DNA of 5,999 nt from Planctomycetota bacterium (GCA_021852225.1 JAJZOA010000178.1:1-5999), one strand, 5' to 3'. Shown: positions 1 to 5,905, counted from the stretch's first letter. Notes: generated from the sequence alone by a model not told the origin. Translations and numbers: made by a program.

Positions 1-1566
1 CATTATTTCAGCAACTTCCATGACCGGCTGAAGCTGACCCGCGAGGAATTTCTCGCCCTTGGTCGGGTGAATATGGAAGATGCGCATGAATCGTTTGGCA
101 TGACAGTGCTGGCACTGCGCATGGCGTGGCACTGTAATGGTGTGAGCGAACTGCACGGACATGTGTCGCAGCGGATGTGGCAGCGGATATGGCCCGAAGT
201 GCCGCCACAGGAAATCCCAATTACATCCATCACCAACGGTGTGCACACGCAGTCTTGGTTAAGCGAAGGGTTTGCGCGGTTATACCAGGAATATCTTGGA
301 GCGAAATGGTCGGACCGTCCCGCAGACCATTCGGTCTGGGCTCGCACCAACCGCATTCCGGATTCGGAATTGTGGCGCACCCATGAACGCCGCAAGGAAC
401 GCCTGATTGATTTCGCCCGTACCCGCATGAAGGACATGCTTTCCCGGCAGGGAAATATGACGCAGGAAATTCAGCGGATTGATGAAATTCTGGATCCCAA
501 GGCGCTGACCATCGGCTTTGCCCGGCGCTTTGCAACTTATAAGCGGGCGACGCTGCTGATGCGCAACCCGGATCGGCTGCTGAAACTGCTTAAGGACCAC
601 AACTGCCCGCTGCAGTTTATTTTTGCGGGAAAGGCCCACCCCCGCGACGACGGCGGCAAGCGGTATATTCAGGATATTTTCCGGTTCTGCCAGCGTGAAG
701 ATGTCCGCACGCGCATGGTTTTTATTGAAGATTACGACATGAACATTGCCCGGCACATGACGCAGGGAGTGGATGTGTGGCTCAATACCCCGCGCCGGCC
801 GATGGAAGCATCGGGTACCAGCGGCATGAAGGCCGCGATTAACGGTGTGCTTAATTTAAGCGTGCTTGATGGCTGGTGGTGCGAAGCCTACAACGGCGAA
901 AACGGCTGGGCCATTGGCAACGGCGAAGAATATTCAAACGACGAATATCAGGACGAAATGGAAAGTCGTCGGCTTTTTGACCTGCTGGAAAAATCGGTCA
1001 TTCCCACCTATTACGACCGCGGTCTGGATGGCCTGCCGCGCACCTGGATTCGCCAAATGAAGAATTCCATTCAAACAATATGTCCGACGTTTAACACCAA
1101 CCGGATGGTGCAGCAGTATTGCCAGAGCTTTTATCTGCCTTCGCATGATATGTTTGAAGGCCTTACCGAAAATAAAAACGCCCGCGGAATTGCCTTGGCC
1201 GCCTGGAAAAAGGAACTGGTGGACCAATGGCCATTCGTGCGCGTGCGTAGCGTGGATATGCCTCAGCAGGGGGCCCTGAAAGCCGGCGAAAGCATGAAAG
1301 TGACGGCGGTTGTGGAACTTGGTGCGATCAATCCGCAAAATGTGCGAATTGAAATCTATTATGGTCAGATTAACCCGTCCGGAGATATCATTGAATCGCG
1401 TTCTCATGAAATGGCAATGGGATCTCCGTTAGAAAAGGGTGTTTACCAGTACGTTGGGGCAATTAACGCGGCTTCCTGCGGGCAACAAGGATTCGCATTG
1501 CGCGTGCTGCCGGACCACCCGGATATTGAACTCCGGCTTGAACCCCGACTGATTCGTTGGGGTTAA
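1..1566 (+). CDS. glgP: Alpha-glucan (glycogen/maltodextrin) phosphorylase, long type, C-terminal part
   Basis: Partial gene: the frame is open from base 1, so the start lies upstream; 521 residues and a TAA stop are present. The family (GT35) releases glucose-1-phosphate from alpha-1,4-glucans in the cytoplasm with a PLP cofactor. Counting from the first residue in the window, TNGVHTQSW lies at 78-86, FARRFATYKR at 173-182 and EASGTSGMK at 269-277. By alignment from memory with rabbit phosphorylase, R176 and K181 match phosphate-binding R569 and K574, E269 matches E672, and K277 (bases 829-831) matches PLP-binding K680. The SGMK form and the following DGWWCEAY are typical of the long 'alpha-glucan family phosphorylase' subfamily (TIGR02094 type) rather than E. 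coli GlgP or MalP. From about residue 405 a beta-rich C-terminal domain ends in RLIRWG, also usual for that subfamily. All visible catalytic residues are intact and there is no frameshift. Substrate preference (glycogen or maltodextrin) cannot be told. Confidence 0.95.
   Translation, partial: HYFSNFHDRLKLTREEFLALGRVNMEDAHESFGMTVLALRMAWHCNGVSELHGHVSQRMWQRIWPEVPPQEIPITSITNGVHTQSWLSEGFARLYQEYLGAKWSDRPADHSVWARTNRIPDSELWRTHERRKERLIDFARTRMKDMLSRQGNMTQEIQRIDEILDPKALTIGFARRFATYKRATLLMRNPDRLLKLLKDHNCPLQFIFAGKAHPRDDGGKRYIQDIFRFCQREDVRTRMVFIEDYDMNIARHMTQGVDVWLNTPRRPMEASGTSGMKAAINGVLNLSVLDGWWCEAYNGENGWAIGNGEEYSNDEYQDEMESRRLFDLLEKSVIPTYYDRGLDGLPRTWIRQMKNSIQTICPTFNTNRMVQQYCQSFYLPSHDMFEGLTENKNARGIALAAWKKELVDQWPFVRVRSVDMPQQGALKAGESMKVTAVVELGAINPQNVRIEIYYGQINPSGDIIESRSHEMAMGSPLEKGVYQYVGAINAASCGQQGFALRVLPDHPDIELRLEPRLIRWG
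1541..1564 (+). other. Inverted repeat over the glgP stop codon
   Basis: AACCCC (1541-1546) and GGGGTT (1559-1564) can pair around a 12-nt loop, spanning the last codons and the first base of the TAA. A T-run (TTTTT, 1595-1599) lies about 30 nt further on, too far for a classical intrinsic terminator. It could help protect or end the phosphorylase transcript, but it may be chance. Confidence 0.2.
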
Positions 1567-1623
1567 CCGGGCTTGGTCCCTTTGTGAATTTCGGTTTTTA
1601 TCGGTTGCGGTGGGCGAAAGCAC

Positions 1624-1640
1624 CCAGCCTGAATGGCTGG
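1624..1640. terminator. Small hairpin between converging genes, weak terminator candidate
   Basis: CCAGCC (1624-1629) and GGCTGG (1635-1640) form a perfect 6-bp GC-rich stem with loop TGAAT. It sits in the 114-nt gap between the two converging genes, where a two-way terminator would be useful. Neither strand has a U-tract right after the stem, so intrinsic termination is not well supported. Nothing else is evident in this gap. Confidence 0.3.
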
Positions 1641-1680
1641 CCCTGCGCAGATACAAATTTAATCGAGCTGTGCCGCGCGG

Positions 1681-2085
1681 CTATTGCGTTTCCCCGGCAA
1701 TTTCATCAAGCACATGTTCGGCGACGTAAATCGGAACATTCCCGGCCACGCCCAGAGCGATTGCGTCGCTGGGGCGGGAATCAATTTCAATGGAGCGTCC
1801 GTTGTGGCGAATCACCAGGCGGGCAAAAAAGGTGTGTTTTTGAAGGTCGTTAATCAGGATACGTTCAAGCTTTCCACCCAATTGATCGATGATGTTGGTC
1901 ATTAACTGGTGTGTCATGGGACGCGGAAATTCAGTGCCTTTCAGGCGATTGTCGATGGCCAGCGCTTCGCTGGACCCAATCACAATGGGCACCACTCGCT
2001 CGCCATCCACTTCCTTCAGGAAAATGAATTGCTGATCTGATGTTTCGGTGATAATAATTCGCTTAAGCTCTACGAGCACAGCCAT
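1681..2085 (-). CDS. Bifunctional nuclease (BFN, DUF151) family protein
   Basis: A 134-residue single-domain protein. Motifs typical of the BFN/DUF151 family (Pfam PF02577) are PIVIGSSEALAI at residues 33-44, RPMTHQLM at 55-62 and IDSRPSDAIALG at 101-112, followed by a PIYVAEHVLDE tail. The length matches stand-alone bacterial members, which are usually about 130-180 residues. Plant members of the family have been reported with DNase and RNase activity; the role of bacterial ones is poorly defined, so nuclease activity here is inferred from the family only. The start is the ATG at 2083-2085, because GGAG lies 6 nt upstream and the protein then begins MAVLVELKRI, as relatives do. Two in-frame ATGs further upstream (2092-2106 region) lack a ribosome site. 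The gene converges on the phosphorylase and diverges from the ATP synthase operon, so it is probably transcribed alone. No signal peptide or membrane segment. Confidence 0.93.
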   Translation of the reverse strand: MAVLVELKRIIITETSDQQFIFLKEVDGERVVPIVIGSSEALAIDNRLKGTEFPRPMTHQLMTNIIDQLGGKLERILINDLQKHTFFARLVIRHNGRSIEIDSRPSDAIALGVAGNVPIYVAEHVLDEIAGETQ

Positions 2086-2477
2086 GCACGACTCCATTGA
2101 TTTCATATGATGTTACACGGGCAACTGGTGGTACGCCAGCGCGGCGCCAGAAGACCAAGACCGTGACATGGATGGCTCCCCCTTTATTGCTGCTGGCCTT
2201 CATTTCAATGCGCCGACCTCGGGCAATACCTGCCTTACGTCATTTGCCCAATGCCACAATGCCACTGGCCATTGCGACTGAACATGTACGGAAGTTTCAT
2301 CGGCAATTCGACTGGACCTTCCTTCGTCGAGATATTGCGCTGTCGTGAACCTTCCGAAGGACCAACCGCTCGTATTGATTCACTGAGCATCGTCAAAATT
2401 TCTGTCGTCCGGCACATTTGATTTGGCACCTGTGGGCATGGCCGCGGAACTTTCTACTTTTGAATGGGTGCCGCTTC
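2086..2477. other. Divergent intergenic region without a recognised gene
   Basis: Nearly 400 nt separate the BFN gene from the ATP synthase promoter. Short frames exist on both strands but none has a ribosome site or a recognisable protein. Small patterns present are a perfect two-copy 8-nt tandem (AATGCCAC at 2250-2257 and 2258-2265), GGGCAA/TTGCCC (2221-2226 and 2244-2249), TCCTTCG/CGAAGGA (2320-2326 and 2355-2361) and a short hairpin CTGGTG/CGCCAG (2125-2130 and 2134-2139). None matches a riboswitch, tRNA or known operator that I recognise. I could not pick a clear promoter for the BFN gene. Confidence 0.5.
2092..2095 (-). promoter_or_regulatory. Ribosome binding site that decides the BFN gene start
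   Basis: On the minus strand GGAG stands 6 nt before the ATG at 2083-2085. The longer alternative start at 2104-2106 has no purine-rich site before it, so the shorter protein is preferred. Confidence 0.6.
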
Positions 2478-2506
2478 TTGACTTACATTGTGAAAAATAG
2501 TACAAT
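2478..2506 (+). promoter_or_regulatory. Sigma70-type promoter of the ATP synthase operon
   Basis: The -35 box TTGACT (2478-2483, 5 of 6 consensus bases) and -10 box TACAAT (2501-2506, 5 of 6) are separated by exactly 17 nt. The spacer and -10 are AT-rich compared with the flanking coding DNA. Transcription would start near 2512-2514 and leave a leader of about 30 nt before the first atp start codon. Position, spacing and box quality agree, so this is the likely main promoter for the whole operon. Confidence 0.8.
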
Positions 2507-2530
2507 CTAGCCCGGTGAATTGACGGCGGC

Positions 2531-2535
2531 GGAGG
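2531..2535 (+). promoter_or_regulatory. Ribosome binding site of the first atp-operon gene
   Basis: GGAGG stands 8 nt before the ATG at 2544. This favours that ATG over the in-frame TTG at 2520, which lies upstream of the site. Confidence 0.75.
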
Positions 2536-2543
2536 TATGGCTT

Positions 2544-2879
2544 ATGCCCAATCCCGATCAACAGGATAGCCAGCCGTCCCGGCAGTCTGAACAAGATGTC
2601 GGTGATGCCGCGCGGTCCCCTTTGGATCGGCTGGAGAAACATACGGCCAAACTGGTCGCCAGTCGCACGGCGGGCGCAGCTGGCGGTTTTGGTCCGCGTC
2701 GCTTTGCGATGATGGGTGTTGAATTTCTGGGCGTGGTGCTGGTCTTTGCCTGGATCGGGCATTGGCTGGATGGGAAATTTGGCTGGCCCGGTTATGCTGC
2801 GATTACCTGCATTGTTCTGGCGGTGATAGGTGAGTTGTACCTGCAGATCAAAATGCTGCTGACGGCCGGAAAAAAGTAA
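2544..2879 (+). CDS. atpZ: AtpZ/AtpI-family ATP synthase accessory membrane protein
   Basis: A 111-residue protein. The first 50 residues are polar and probably disordered. Two membrane helices follow, at about 57-75 and 82-104, separated by GHWLDGKFGWPG. This helical hairpin with a G-x3-D turn is typical of the 'ATPase gene 1' family (Pfam PF09527), which opens many bacterial atp operons. In alkaliphilic Bacillus, AtpZ together with AtpI has been linked to divalent cation (Mg2+) supply for the synthase, and AtpI in other species to c-ring assembly; which applies here is unknown. The start at ATG 2544 has GGAGG 8 nt before it. The gene is the first of the operon, right behind the promoter, and its TAA is followed after two bases by the GTG start of the next gene, suggesting translational coupling. 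Confidence 0.85.
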   Translation: MPNPDQQDSQPSRQSEQDVGDAARSPLDRLEKHTAKLVASRTAGAAGGFGPRRFAMMGVEFLGVVLVFAWIGHWLDGKFGWPGYAAITCIVLAVIGELYLQIKMLLTAGKK

Positions 2880-2881
2880 TA

Positions 2882-3469
2882 GTGCTGCAGGTGGATCGGC
2901 CAGCGAAAAATGAATCGCCGGGACTGGTTGAATATTCCCGCGCGGATTGGAAACGAATGGTTGAACTTCCCACAATTCAAGAACCTCTCGCGGCTGAACC
3001 AAATGCAGCCGCGCCGGTGGGCAATCCTGTGCAACCCTTTTCGCGTCCCATGGTGCGCGATGTCTGGCTCCGCTTGGGTTTGCTCGCTACGCCACCGGTG
3101 GCGGTTCTCCTGACGATGCTGGCGGGCATGGCCGTTCTGCCGCTTACCCGGCGGCCATTGCACCCGACGGAAATGTTATGGGCGGGGCTGGTCGTGGTGG
3201 CGGTTGGCTGGCTGGCCGTGCTGCCGATGGTGATCATGGTCGGCCGCGGGGCGATTATGCTGCTGCGTTGCGCTATGGTGGCGAACATGACGCGGCTGGT
3301 TGGATCTGCGCTGGGGGCGGTGATTGTCCTGGTAATGGCTCGCCCTGGACTTCATAAAATTGTGTTGATTCTGTGGCTGGCGGCATTTTATTTCGTGCTG
3401 CTTATTGCGGAAAGTTTTACCTCTTCATGGGTAATAAAAAATTCATCGGTGCGGCCGGCCGTCGGCTGA
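2882..3469 (+). CDS. AtpI-like four-helix membrane protein of the atp operon
   Basis: A 195-residue protein with about 60 polar, Pro/Ala-rich residues and then four hydrophobic segments at roughly 64-87, 98-120, 136-153 and 158-178. Four helices and a place just before atpB are what ATP synthase subunit I (AtpI, ATP_synt_I) shows, although that protein is usually about 120-130 residues. I see no diagnostic sequence motif, so the assignment rests on topology and context. By analogy it would help assemble the c-ring or otherwise assist Fo in the inner membrane. The GTG start at 2882 lies two bases after the previous stop; no strong ribosome site precedes it, so re-initiation by coupled ribosomes is likely. 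An in-frame ATG at 2957 (starting MVELPTIQ) is a possible alternative and would shorten the polar tail. A 185-nt gap follows before atpB. Confidence 0.7.
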   Translation: MLQVDRPAKNESPGLVEYSRADWKRMVELPTIQEPLAAEPNAAAPVGNPVQPFSRPMVRDVWLRLGLLATPPVAVLLTMLAGMAVLPLTRRPLHPTEMLWAGLVVVAVGWLAVLPMVIMVGRGAIMLLRCAMVANMTRLVGSALGAVIVLVMARPGLHKIVLILWLAAFYFVLLIAESFTSSWVIKNSSVRPAVG

Positions 3470-3483
3470 TATGGCTGAATTTA

Positions 3484-3502
3484 AGCAGTGCCAAACACTG
3501 TT
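3484..3502 (+). other. Hairpin in the spacer before atpB
   Basis: AGCAGTG (3484-3490) pairs with CACTGTT (3496-3502), including one G-U pair, around loop CCAAA. It begins 15 nt after the stop of the AtpI-like gene. No U-tract follows, so it looks more like an RNA processing or stability element than a terminator. It may be chance. Confidence 0.3.
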
Positions 3503-3550
3503 ATGTCAATTTGCGAGTATTTCGCATTGAAGATATGTCCTTATGGCGCA

Positions 3551-3579
3551 TTGACGGTAATCGGCCCATAGGTTACAAA
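3551..3579 (+). promoter_or_regulatory. Possible internal promoter before atpB
   Basis: TTGACG (3551-3556, 5 of 6) and TACAAA (3574-3579, 4 of 6) are 17 nt apart, in a 185-nt spacer that is unusually long for an atp operon. It would give the Fo and F1 subunit genes a transcript without the two accessory genes. The -10 box is imperfect, so support is moderate. Confidence 0.4.
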
Positions 3580-3599
3580 GATTGACCCTCGCGGCTGCG

Positions 3600-3619
3600 G
3601 ACAATTCTGGCGGATTGTC
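3600..3619 (+). other. Hairpin just before the atpB ribosome site
   Basis: GACAAT (3600-3605) and ATTGTC (3614-3619) form a perfect 6-bp stem with an 8-nt loop. It ends 5 nt before the G-rich stretch at 3625-3631 that may serve as the atpB ribosome site, so it could affect translation. The function is speculative. Confidence 0.25.
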
Positions 3620-3654
3620 ACGGCGGGGGAGACTTGGTTGGAACTCGGTTTTTT

Positions 3655-4677
3655 ATGATTCCCATGACCCTTACAGGCCAGACAATCACGGCGTCATCGT
3701 CGCTTTTTGGGACCACGCCACCGCTGGCGGTCAGCGTGCTGGATGATGTCGTCGCGCATCGCGTGCTGCCCCACCGGCTATTTACACTGCTGGGACATCC
3801 GGTTTATTTAACCAACGATATTTTTATGATGCTGCTTTCAGCGCTGTTGATGCTGCTTATTTTTCCGTCCATGGCGCGGCGCATGAAAGCCAATCCGGTG
3901 CCGCATGGTTGGGGAAATTTCTTTGAAGCCAGCATGGATTTTTTACGCAAGGAACTGTTTGTTCCGATGCTGGGCAAATGGGCTTCCACCTTTACGCCTT
4001 ACTTGTGGACAGCGTTTTTCTTCATTCTTTTCGCGAATCTGCTCGGTATGCTTCCCGTTAACCAGGCATTTGCATTGCTGAATATTTATGCCGGAACGCA
4101 TATCCCCGAATTCTGGGGCGGCAGCACTGGTAACTTATCCGTGACGGTCGTTCTTGCACTTTTCACTTTTTTCCTGGTGCATATCGCCGGACTTCGCGAG
4201 CATATTATGGCTGTGCGGCAGCGGCGCGAACATCTGATGGGGGGGCATCATGACGAAGCCGCCCATGCGGGGCATGGCCATGGTGGCGGCCCCGAATCCA
4301 AGCCGGCCCGTCGTGCCTGGCCAATGGCTGTGGCTGGCGGCGTTCTGCTTTATTTTAAGAATATGGTGCCTGCCGTGCCCGCCTTGCTCTGGCCCGTGGT
4401 GCTTTTCCTGGAACTGCTGGGCACGCTGGTCAAGCCGCTGTCGTTGTGCATGCGACTGTTTGCCGTCATGATGTCCGGCCCGTTGGTGGTCGCGGTGTTT
4501 GTAAGTATTGCGTTTTCCATGTCATCGCATTTTTTACGGGCCACCATTGGAATTCCCATTATTGTGTTCAGTTCCGCGTTTGAAGCGCTACATCTTCTGG
4601 AGGCGTTCCTTCAGGCGTTTATTTTTACGCTGCTTAGCGCCGCATACATAGCGGCGGCGGTGGCACCAGAGCATTAA
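3655..4677 (+). CDS. atpB: ATP synthase Fo subunit a
   Basis: A 340-residue integral membrane protein that forms the proton half-channels against the c-ring. Key parts are TPYLWTAFFFILFANLLGMLP (114-134), the helix containing VKPLSLCMRLF with the essential Arg at 267 (E. coli R210), and the last helix with H313 and Q320 (E. coli H245 and Q252) in ALHLLEAFLQAFIFTLL. G275 matches G218. Oddities: positions matching E. coli N214 and E219 are Val271 and Pro276. Subunit a is usually about 240-275 residues; the extra length comes from an N-terminal part and a His/Gly-rich insertion at about 183-220. The start is uncertain: ATG 3655 is used here, ATG 3664 is possible, and an in-frame TTG at 3634 lies only a few bases after GGGGGAG, which is too close for a good site. 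It precedes atpE by 84 nt, as in most atp operons. Confidence 0.95.
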   Translation: MIPMTLTGQTITASSSLFGTTPPLAVSVLDDVVAHRVLPHRLFTLLGHPVYLTNDIFMMLLSALLMLLIFPSMARRMKANPVPHGWGNFFEASMDFLRKELFVPMLGKWASTFTPYLWTAFFFILFANLLGMLPVNQAFALLNIYAGTHIPEFWGGSTGNLSVTVVLALFTFFLVHIAGLREHIMAVRQRREHLMGGHHDEAAHAGHGHGGGPESKPARRAWPMAVAGGVLLYFKNMVPAVPALLWPVVLFLELLGTLVKPLSLCMRLFAVMMSGPLVVAVFVSIAFSMSSHFLRATIGIPIIVFSSAFEALHLLEAFLQAFIFTLLSAAYIAAAVAPEH

Positions 4678-4746
4678 ACGGATGGGTCTGCGTAGGACTT
4701 TCCGGTATTCAGTATTTCAAGGGTTTTACAGTAATCCATATTTAAC

Positions 4747-4752
4747 GAGGAG
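4747..4752 (+). promoter_or_regulatory. Strong ribosome binding site of atpE
   Basis: GAGGAG ends 9 nt before the ATG at 4762. It is the best ribosome site seen between the Fo structural genes, fitting the need for many c subunits per complex. It also shows that the long N-terminal part of subunit c is translated, because the internal ATG at 4864 has no such site. Confidence 0.7.
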
Positions 4753-4761
4753 TTTTTCATC

Positions 4762-5103
4762 ATGGATCCAGCAACCACCACAGCGGCCGCGACCACACAG
4801 GCTGTTCACACAGTGGCCGTCGCCGCCACCCATACGGTTTCCGCAGGTGTGCAATCCGCCCAGATGCTGTCGCAGGCCATTCAGGTGGCCGGTGCCCTTA
4901 TCGGCGGTGGTGCCGGTGTAGGCGGCGCGGGTGCGGGTGTGGGTTCAATCGGCGGAAGCATGTGCGAAGCCACGGCCCGCCAGCCGGAACTTATCAACAC
5001 CATTCGCGTACAATTCTTCCTGGCCGCAGCCATCATCGAAGGTTTTACCTTCCTTCTGCTGGGGCTGGTGATGATTGTGCTCATCCATAACCACGGTCTG
5101 TAA
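4762..5103 (+). CDS. atpE: ATP synthase Fo subunit c (proton-type rotor ring)
   Basis: A 113-residue protein with the two-helix hairpin of subunit c. Helix 1 (about 41-66) carries a dense glycine pattern, GGGAGVGGAGAGVG at 48-61. The polar loop RQPE at 73-76 docks on the central stalk. Helix 2 (about 84-108) holds the ion-binding carboxylate Glu93 in AAIIEGFTF, matching E. coli D61. The Na+-type ligands are absent: Val60 stands where Na+ rings have Gln, and Gly94 follows Glu93 instead of Ser or Thr. This indicates H+ use. Subunit c is normally 70-90 residues; here about 40 Ala/Thr-rich residues precede helix 1. The start at ATG 4762 is backed by GAGGAG. The gene lies between atpB and atpF with 84-nt and 111-nt spacers. 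Confidence 0.95.
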   Translation: MDPATTTAAATTQAVHTVAVAATHTVSAGVQSAQMLSQAIQVAGALIGGGAGVGGAGAGVGSIGGSMCEATARQPELINTIRVQFFLAAAIIEGFTFLLLGLVMIVLIHNHGL

Positions 5104-5159
5104 GTGGCCTGCGGCGGTCTGTTACCCGCTGCGGCGAAAATGCGGTCGCGGGCCGGACC

Positions 5160-5178
5160 TTTGGCGATTGCCGCCAAA
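5160..5178 (+). other. Hairpin between atpE and atpF
   Basis: TTTGGCG (5160-5166) and CGCCAAA (5172-5178) form a perfect 7-bp stem with loop ATTGC. A short T-run (TTTTT) lies some ten bases beyond. It could act as a partial terminator or a 3' stabiliser giving more atpE than atpF mRNA, a need seen in other atp operons. The stem is short and the T-run is not adjacent, so the role is uncertain. Confidence 0.35.
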
Positions 5179-5214
5179 TTTGTCCACTTTTTCCAGATTG
5201 TTTAGAGGTATTGT

Positions 5215-5892
5215 ATGAAACGTGTCCCCTTGTTTTGCGGCACCATTCGCACGCCGGACCAGCCGTCCGCTGGCCGATATGCCGCAATCGCTGTGGCCAT
5301 TGGCCTGTTCGGGACATTTTCCCGATCGGTGCAGGCCGCGGTGATGTCTCCAACCGCGCAGGCTGCGGTGCGGCACGCCCATCACGGCGGAGGTGGTGGA
5401 TTGCTTTCGGTGGATCCGGGTACCGCGCTCTTCACACTTGTCATTTTTATTGTGCTGATTTCCGTACTTGGAAAAATCGCGTGGCGGCCGCTTCTCAAAG
5501 GCCTCGAAAGCCGTGAAAATGCCATTCGTGACAGCATTCATGCCGCCGCAGAGGCCCAGGCGCAAGTTGAACAGACGCGGAAGCGACTGGAAGAAAAAAT
5601 CGCAGAAGTACAGCAGCAGGCGGCCCTTTCGCTGCAGCAGGCCAAGGCAGATGCCGCCAAAGCCGCCGAACTGATTCATCAGCGTGCCGAAGCGGAATCC
5701 AAAGCTATTAAGGATCAGGCTTTGCGGGATATTCAAACCGCCAAGGAACAGGCTTTACTGGAAATTGCCGCCAGCGCGGCGGATATAAGTGTGAGTATCG
5801 CCGGGCGAATTCTGGAACGCGAAATTAACGTATCAGACCGTCAGCGTCTGCTGGATGAATCGCTCGGCCAATTGGGAACAATCAGACGTTAA
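5215..5892 (+). CDS. atpF: ATP synthase Fo subunit b (stator stalk)
   Basis: A 225-residue protein. The core is one membrane helix at about 70-90 (TALFTLVIFIVLISVLGKIAW) running into RPLLKGLESRENAI, the standard hinge of subunit b; R100 matches E. coli b-R36. Residues about 100-205 are rich in Ala, Glu, Gln and Lys without helix breakers, the long right-handed coiled stalk that reaches F1 and delta. Subunit b is usually 155-175 residues. The extra 60 or so N-terminal residues include a basic start, a hydrophobic stretch (AAIAVAIGLFGTF, 23-35), a possible signal peptidase site after SVQA (38-41) and a HAHHGGGGG segment (54-62). The start at ATG 5215 has AGAGG 6 nt before it. The stop lies 34 nt before atpH. 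Confidence 0.93.
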   Translation: MKRVPLFCGTIRTPDQPSAGRYAAIAVAIGLFGTFSRSVQAAVMSPTAQAAVRHAHHGGGGGLLSVDPGTALFTLVIFIVLISVLGKIAWRPLLKGLESRENAIRDSIHAAAEAQAQVEQTRKRLEEKIAEVQQQAALSLQQAKADAAKAAELIHQRAEAESKAIKDQALRDIQTAKEQALLEIAASAADISVSIAGRILEREINVSDRQRLLDESLGQLGTIRR

Positions 5893-5893
5893 G

Positions 5894-5905
5894 CCGACAT
5901 GTCGG
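5894..5905. repeat. 12-bp perfect palindrome between atpF and atpH
   Basis: CCGACATGTCGG begins one base after the atpF stop codon and is followed at once by the overlapping 8-bp palindrome GATCGATC (5905-5912). Both lie just upstream of the atpH ribosome site. It could bind a dimeric regulator or be chance; a 12-bp palindrome is expected about once in 4 kb of random DNA. Confidence 0.25.

Noticed and set aside
934..1407. 157-codon open frame on the minus strand inside the phosphorylase gene
   Set aside because: It is antisense to a region with clear phosphorylase sequence, shows no family motif, and is rich in residues expected from reversed coding sequence.
1624..1640. Intrinsic two-way terminator between the converging genes
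   Set aside because: The stem is perfect, but neither strand has a U-tract next to it, so it is listed only as a weak candidate.
2235..2429. 64-codon open frame on the minus strand in the divergent spacer
   Set aside because: No ribosome site, no recognisable domain and no hydrophobic pattern; a frame this short is expected by chance.
2454..3002. 182-codon open frame on the minus strand over atpZ
   Set aside because: It runs antisense through the promoter and the AtpZ-type gene, has no recognisable motif, and is explained by the composition of the coding strand.
3471..3530. 19-codon frame MAEFKQCQTLLCQFASISH before atpB, as a possible leader peptide
   Set aside because: It has no ribosome site, overlaps a hairpin, and shows no run of regulatory codons.
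3634..3654. TTG at 3634 as the start of atpB
   Set aside because: The G-rich site ends only two bases before it and TTG starts are rare; ATG 3655 was preferred, though not proven.
5122..5736. 204-codon open frame on the minus strand over atpF
   Set aside because: It overlaps the well-supported subunit b gene in antisense and shows no recognisable protein features.
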